A stretch of 7,502 nt of DNA, taken from NCBI GenBank assembly GCA_900543875.1, contig UQSV01000068.1, positions 1 through 7,502 of the forward strand, given 5' to 3'. Positions 5,601 through 7,502 of this stretch are shown here, piece by piece. Each line of letters opens with the position of its first letter. Positions within the stretch are counted from its first letter, which is position 1. The notes under the pieces are model-generated. The model saw only the letters and a list, made by a program, of their open reading frames with translations. It did not search any database and was not told the DNA's origin. A program made the position numbers and the translations under genes. The stretch is from an uncultured Coriobacteriaceae bacterium. GTDB lineage: Bacteria > Actinomycetota > Coriobacteriia > Coriobacteriales > Atopobiaceae.

Positions 5601-7502
5601 ACCGACCAGGTGCAGGAGATCCTCGAGGCTTCGGGCAAGATCTACACCGTGCTCAAGATCGACGAGGTGAGCAACCTCGGTGCCGCGCGCATCCGCGTGC
5701 GCTCGCTCATGGCCGCCCTCTCCGAGCAGCGCGAGGAGCTCGAGCGTAAGGTCGCCGAGGGCACGCTGGCGCCGGCCGGCCCCGTCGACGTCCACAACGC
5801 CGACGGCTCGCTTGCCCACGCCACCACCACGGCGAGTGGCCTGCCCGTCTGGCGCGAGGCCAAGAGCGCCGCGTTCAACAAGGTGCGCTACACCAAGCAG
5901 ATGCAGGAGAGCGGCTACACGCTGCTGTGCCCGCAGATGTCGCCCGTGCACTTCGAGCTCGTCGAGCAGCTGCTCATCCACGCCGGCTTCAACGCGGTGC
6001 TGCTGCCCTCCGTCGACCACGGCGCGGTCGAGGCGGGCCTCAAGTACGTCAACAACGACATCTGCTACCCGTCGATCCTGGTCACGGGCCAGATCATGGA
6101 GGCCATCGAGAGCGGCAAGTACGACCTCACCCGCACGGCCGTCATCATTTCCCAGACCGGCGGCGGCTGTCGCGCCACCAACTACATCGCGCTGATCCGC
6201 AAGGCCCTGCGCGACTCGGGCCACCCCGAGATCCCGGTGGTCTCGCTCACCGCGGCGAGCGGCCTCGACGAGGACAACCCCGGCTTCAACGTCTTCAAGC
6301 CCGACCTCATCGTCCACGCGGTCTACGCGCTGCTCTATGGCGACCTCATCATGCAGATGCTCTACCGCGTGCGCCCCTACGAGGCCAAGCCCGGCTCCGC
6401 CGACGCCCTCTACGAGCAGTTCATGGAGCGTGCCAAGGCCGAACTCGTCTCCTGCGGCCAGCGTGGCTTCCTCAAGCTGTGCCAGGACTCGATCGACGCC
6501 TTCGAGACGCTGCCGGTGGTCAACGACCGCTCCAAGCCGCGCGTGGGTGTCGTGGGCGAGATCCTCGTCAAGTTCCACCCCACGGCCAACAACGAGGTCG
6601 TGCGCGTCATCGAGCAGGAAGGCTGCGAGGCCGTCGTCCCGGGCCTGGTCGACTTCTTCCTCTTTGGCATGACGAGCCCCATGAACATGCGCGGTGAGCT
6701 GGGCACCAAGTTCCGCAAGCGCCTCACGCACCAGACGGGCATCAAGGTGATCGAGGCCATGCGCGAGCCCATCAACCGCATGCTCGAGAAGACCACGCGC
6801 TTTGAGGGCTACCCCGACATCTACGAGCTTGCCGCCAAGGCCAAGCAGATCCTGTCGCTGTGCAACACGATGGGCGAGGGCTGGCTGCTCACGGCCGAGA
6901 TGTGCGACCTCATCGAGACGGGCACGCCCAACATCGTGTGCTGCTCGCCGTTCGCCTGCCTGCCCAACCACGTCGTGGGCAAGTCGGTCATCAAGCGCCT
7001 GCGCGAGATGCACCCCGAGAGCAACATCGTGGCCGTTGACTACGACCCGGGTGCCTCCGAGGTGAACCAGCTTAACCGCATCAAGCTCATGATTAGCGTG
7101 GCCAAGGAGAACTTTCGCGCGGCCCGCGCCGCCTCGACCGAGGCCGGAGCCGCGGCGTTTACCCTGGTGAACCCCGCCGACCCCACGACCAACGTGGTGG
7201 CGCCCCTGGCCGGCGCGGACCTGGCCGACGACGCGTGCGAGAATGGCGCCTGCGCCGTGCCCGACGTGCCCGAGGCCCTGCCGCTGACCCGCGAGCAGCT
7301 CGAGCGCATCGAGGCGCTCTCCGAATGGGCTGAGACTTGCGCGTACAACCAGGTCGTTAGGCGCGGGGACAAGGTTGGCGTCGTGTGCGCCGGCGCGGTC
7401 TCCCAGCATGTGCTGGAGGGTCTGCCCGATGCGTCCGTGTTCAAACTTGGATGCACATGGCCCCTTCCCGAGAAGGCGCTTCGCTCGTTTGCCGAGAGCG
7501 TT
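2625..7502 (+). CDS. giant 2-hydroxyacyl-CoA dehydratase activase / double-cubane-type iron-sulfur protein, right end abnormal and incomplete
   Basis: The frame stays open for 1626 residues to the edge. Two ASKHA ATPase modules of the BadF/BadG/BcrA/HgdC type come first. Module 1 has GIDVGSTTVKLAVID (44-58), ELGGEDAK (138-145) and cluster cysteines C161 (NGTCAGGTGAF) and C200 (ASRCGVFAKTD). Module 2 has GVDAGSTTMKAAV (359-371), DIGGQDMKCL (456-465), C481 and C520 (GSRCTVF). In HgdC, the activator of 2-hydroxyglutaryl-CoA dehydratase, such Cys pairs hold a [4Fe-4S] cluster across the dimer. Next is a Cys cluster (C602, C605, C642, C645, C649, C668). A DUF2229-type domain follows (about 706-830: GTVGIPRALNMYENYPFW, C759 in SVCYP, C783), then HgdB-like regions (about 890-1030 and 1095-1480: NDICYPS C1147, TGGGCRATN C1182, CCSPFACLPNH C1439/C1440/C1445). 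Expected role: ATP-driven electron transfer at very low potential in the cytosol; substrate unknown. Residues 1491-1560 are an Ala/Pro-rich linker; beyond about 1561 the sequence changes family. Confidence 0.88.
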   Translation, partial: MTNNPASSNAAQARVARGIELVENGAELRPANKTDFSRAQLRLGIDVGSTTVKLAVIDERDHIVYANYQRHHTDIRATAKELFEGAAKVLGDASMRVSITGSGGLLLAKWLDLEFVQEVIASKRAVETLIPQTDVAIELGGEDAKIIYFDNGIEQRMNGTCAGGTGAFIDQMASLLHTDAGGLNELARNATHIYPIASRCGVFAKTDVQPLLNEGAAPADVAASIFQAVANQTVSGLACGHPIRGHVAFLGGPLQYLSELRHRFYETLGLDEEHRIVPTNAHLFVATGAALAGETDKHVTFAEVIDALDNLGDMQGSEVQRLDPLFANDEELAEFHTRHDAQVVPKGDLTSYRGRVFIGVDAGSTTMKAAVVGEDGELLYTWYGNNRGDVLGCARTIMDDIYDKLPEGTTIGHVTTTGYGEALLIEALRADSGEIETVAHLRGAKAFVPGVEFILDIGGQDMKCLRVKDGVIEHIMLNEACSSGCGSFIESFADSMGLTVQEFARAAMGAEKPVDLGSRCTVFMNSRVKQAQKEGATVGDIAAGLSYSVIKNALFKVIKMRDPEEIGKYVVVQGGTFMSDATLRAFEKLTGREAIRPDIAGCMGCYGAALLARDRAGAEGTSTLLSRDEIDNLQVKQTKAHCGRCSNNCLLTINNFGNGRKFITGNRCEKGAGHKKAKTAAPNLFAFKNKLLFDRPVLDPKTAPHGTVGIPRALNMYENYPFWHAFFTELGFSVVLSDQSTKKTYEAGIESMPSESVCYPAKLSHGHIMNLLEKDPDFIWMPCIRWERQEDETAGNHYNCPIVMSYPQALGLNVDELAQPQVEFLDAFVPYDDKRELKRRLYELVSVQREADAANGRGRFKGEHITRAEIDRAVNAAWEADLEFKQTMRRKGDETLEWMEKNDAHGIVLAGRPYHNDPEINHAIPELVNSFGFAILTEDSVAHKMRPERPIRVVDQWMYHSRLYRTARFVASRNDLDLIQLNSFGCGLDALTTDQVQEILEASGKIYTVLKIDEVSNLGAARIRVRSLMAALSEQREELERKVAEGTLAPAGPVDVHNADGSLAHATTTASGLPVWREAKSAAFNKVRYTKQMQESGYTLLCPQMSPVHFELVEQLLIHAGFNAVLLPSVDHGAVEAGLKYVNNDICYPSILVTGQIMEAIESGKYDLTRTAVIISQTGGGCRATNYIALIRKALRDSGHPEIPVVSLTAASGLDEDNPGFNVFKPDLIVHAVYALLYGDLIMQMLYRVRPYEAKPGSADALYEQFMERAKAELVSCGQRGFLKLCQDSIDAFETLPVVNDRSKPRVGVVGEILVKFHPTANNEVVRVIEQEGCEAVVPGLVDFFLFGMTSPMNMRGELGTKFRKRLTHQTGIKVIEAMREPINRMLEKTTRFEGYPDIYELAAKAKQILSLCNTMGEGWLLTAEMCDLIETGTPNIVCCSPFACLPNHVVGKSVIKRLREMHPESNIVAVDYDPGASEVNQLNRIKLMISVAKENFRAARAASTEAGAAAFTLVNPADPTTNVVAPLAGADLADDACENGACAVPDVPEALPLTREQLERIEALSEWAETCAYNQVVRRGDKVGVVCAGAVSQHVLEGLPDASVFKLGCTWPLPEKALRSFAESV
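7305..7502 (+). other. IorA-like segment in frame with the activase (indolepyruvate:ferredoxin oxidoreductase alpha, internal piece)
   Basis: Residues from about 1561 of the open frame match the middle of IorA, the thiamine-diphosphate subunit of the enzyme that oxidises arylpyruvates to aryl-acetyl-CoA and reduces ferredoxin. The pattern SEWAETCAYN, then KVGVVCAGAVSQHVLEGL, then PDASVFKLGCTWPLPEKALR, corresponds to the conserved IorA run AE(T/K)xxxN, (K/R)xGIITSGxxYxYV, (P/D)xASVLKLGxxYPLPEKLI. In IorA this lies after the pyrimidine-binding domain, roughly 200 residues from the N-terminus; that first domain is absent here. Base use also shifts: codons such as gtt, agg, att-type and aaa appear more often after about 7320 than in the activase. 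The piece continues past the edge. The family match is recognised from memory; the change point is placed only to within some 20 bases. Confidence 0.72.

Noticed and set aside
2532..7409. 1625-residue minus-strand open frame antisense to the activase
   Set aside because: It mirrors the activase codons (GC-ended codons leave the antisense frame open), is His/Val/Leu/Gly/Asp-rich without domains, and the + strand shows clear family motifs.
1..7502. Mobile element ends, att sites, tRNA or rRNA genes
   Set aside because: I found no transposase or integrase, no matching terminal repeats at the two joins, and no tRNA- or rRNA-like sequence.

Overview
The window is very GC-rich, with strongly GC-ended codons and no eukaryotic or viral hallmarks. 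The gene content (an anaerobic 2-hydroxyacyl-CoA dehydratase activase-type giant protein, a short-chain 3-hydroxyacyl-CoA dehydrogenase, and an indolepyruvate:ferredoxin oxidoreductase fragment) suggests an anaerobic high-GC Gram-positive. A gut actinobacterium of the class Coriobacteriia (Collinsella/Olsenella-like) is my best guess. That assignment is inferred from codon usage and protein resemblance; no rRNA or marker gene is complete here.

Layout, left to right. (1) Positions 2-145 read as the C-terminal part of the glycyl-tRNA synthetase beta subunit on the + strand. It stops matching just before its last conserved block. (2) A leftward gene start at 298 encodes a Pro/Tyr/Gln/Gly N-terminus made of PYAxQPG repeats; this reading frame runs into the antisense of the glyS fragment. 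(3) An intergenic stretch at 299-461 carries one strong imperfect inverted repeat. (4) A complete leftward 3-hydroxyacyl-CoA dehydrogenase lies at 462-1424. (5) The divergent region 1425-1861 holds a degenerate GA-rich repeat array, then an AT-richer island with three TGTGCAA repeats and two small palindromes, the likely promoter/operator zone. (6) A rightward TetR-family regulator starts at a TTG codon (1862-2632). (7) A giant activase/dehydratase-like iron-sulfur protein starts at 2625, overlaps the TetR gene by 8 bases, and runs off the right edge. (8) The last ~65 residues of that same open frame (about 7305-7502) match not the activase family but the middle of the indolepyruvate:ferredoxin oxidoreductase alpha subunit (IorA).

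The core is coherent: a TetR repressor-type gene is translationally coupled to an ATP-dependent low-potential electron-transfer protein, and a hydroxyacyl-CoA dehydrogenase is divergently transcribed from the same control region. An economical reading is a small regulated module for CoA-thioester chemistry (hydroxyacyl-CoA oxidation/reduction and radical dehydration or other two-electron reduction). The actual substrate cannot be read from the sequence.

The two ends are the anomaly. Both edges show an abrupt join between parts of unrelated conserved genes (glyS to a PYA-repeat protein; activase to iorA). Either the core lies on a rearranged segment bounded by two recombination joins, or the source assembly is chimeric at both places. 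The second is the simpler explanation and should be tested first.
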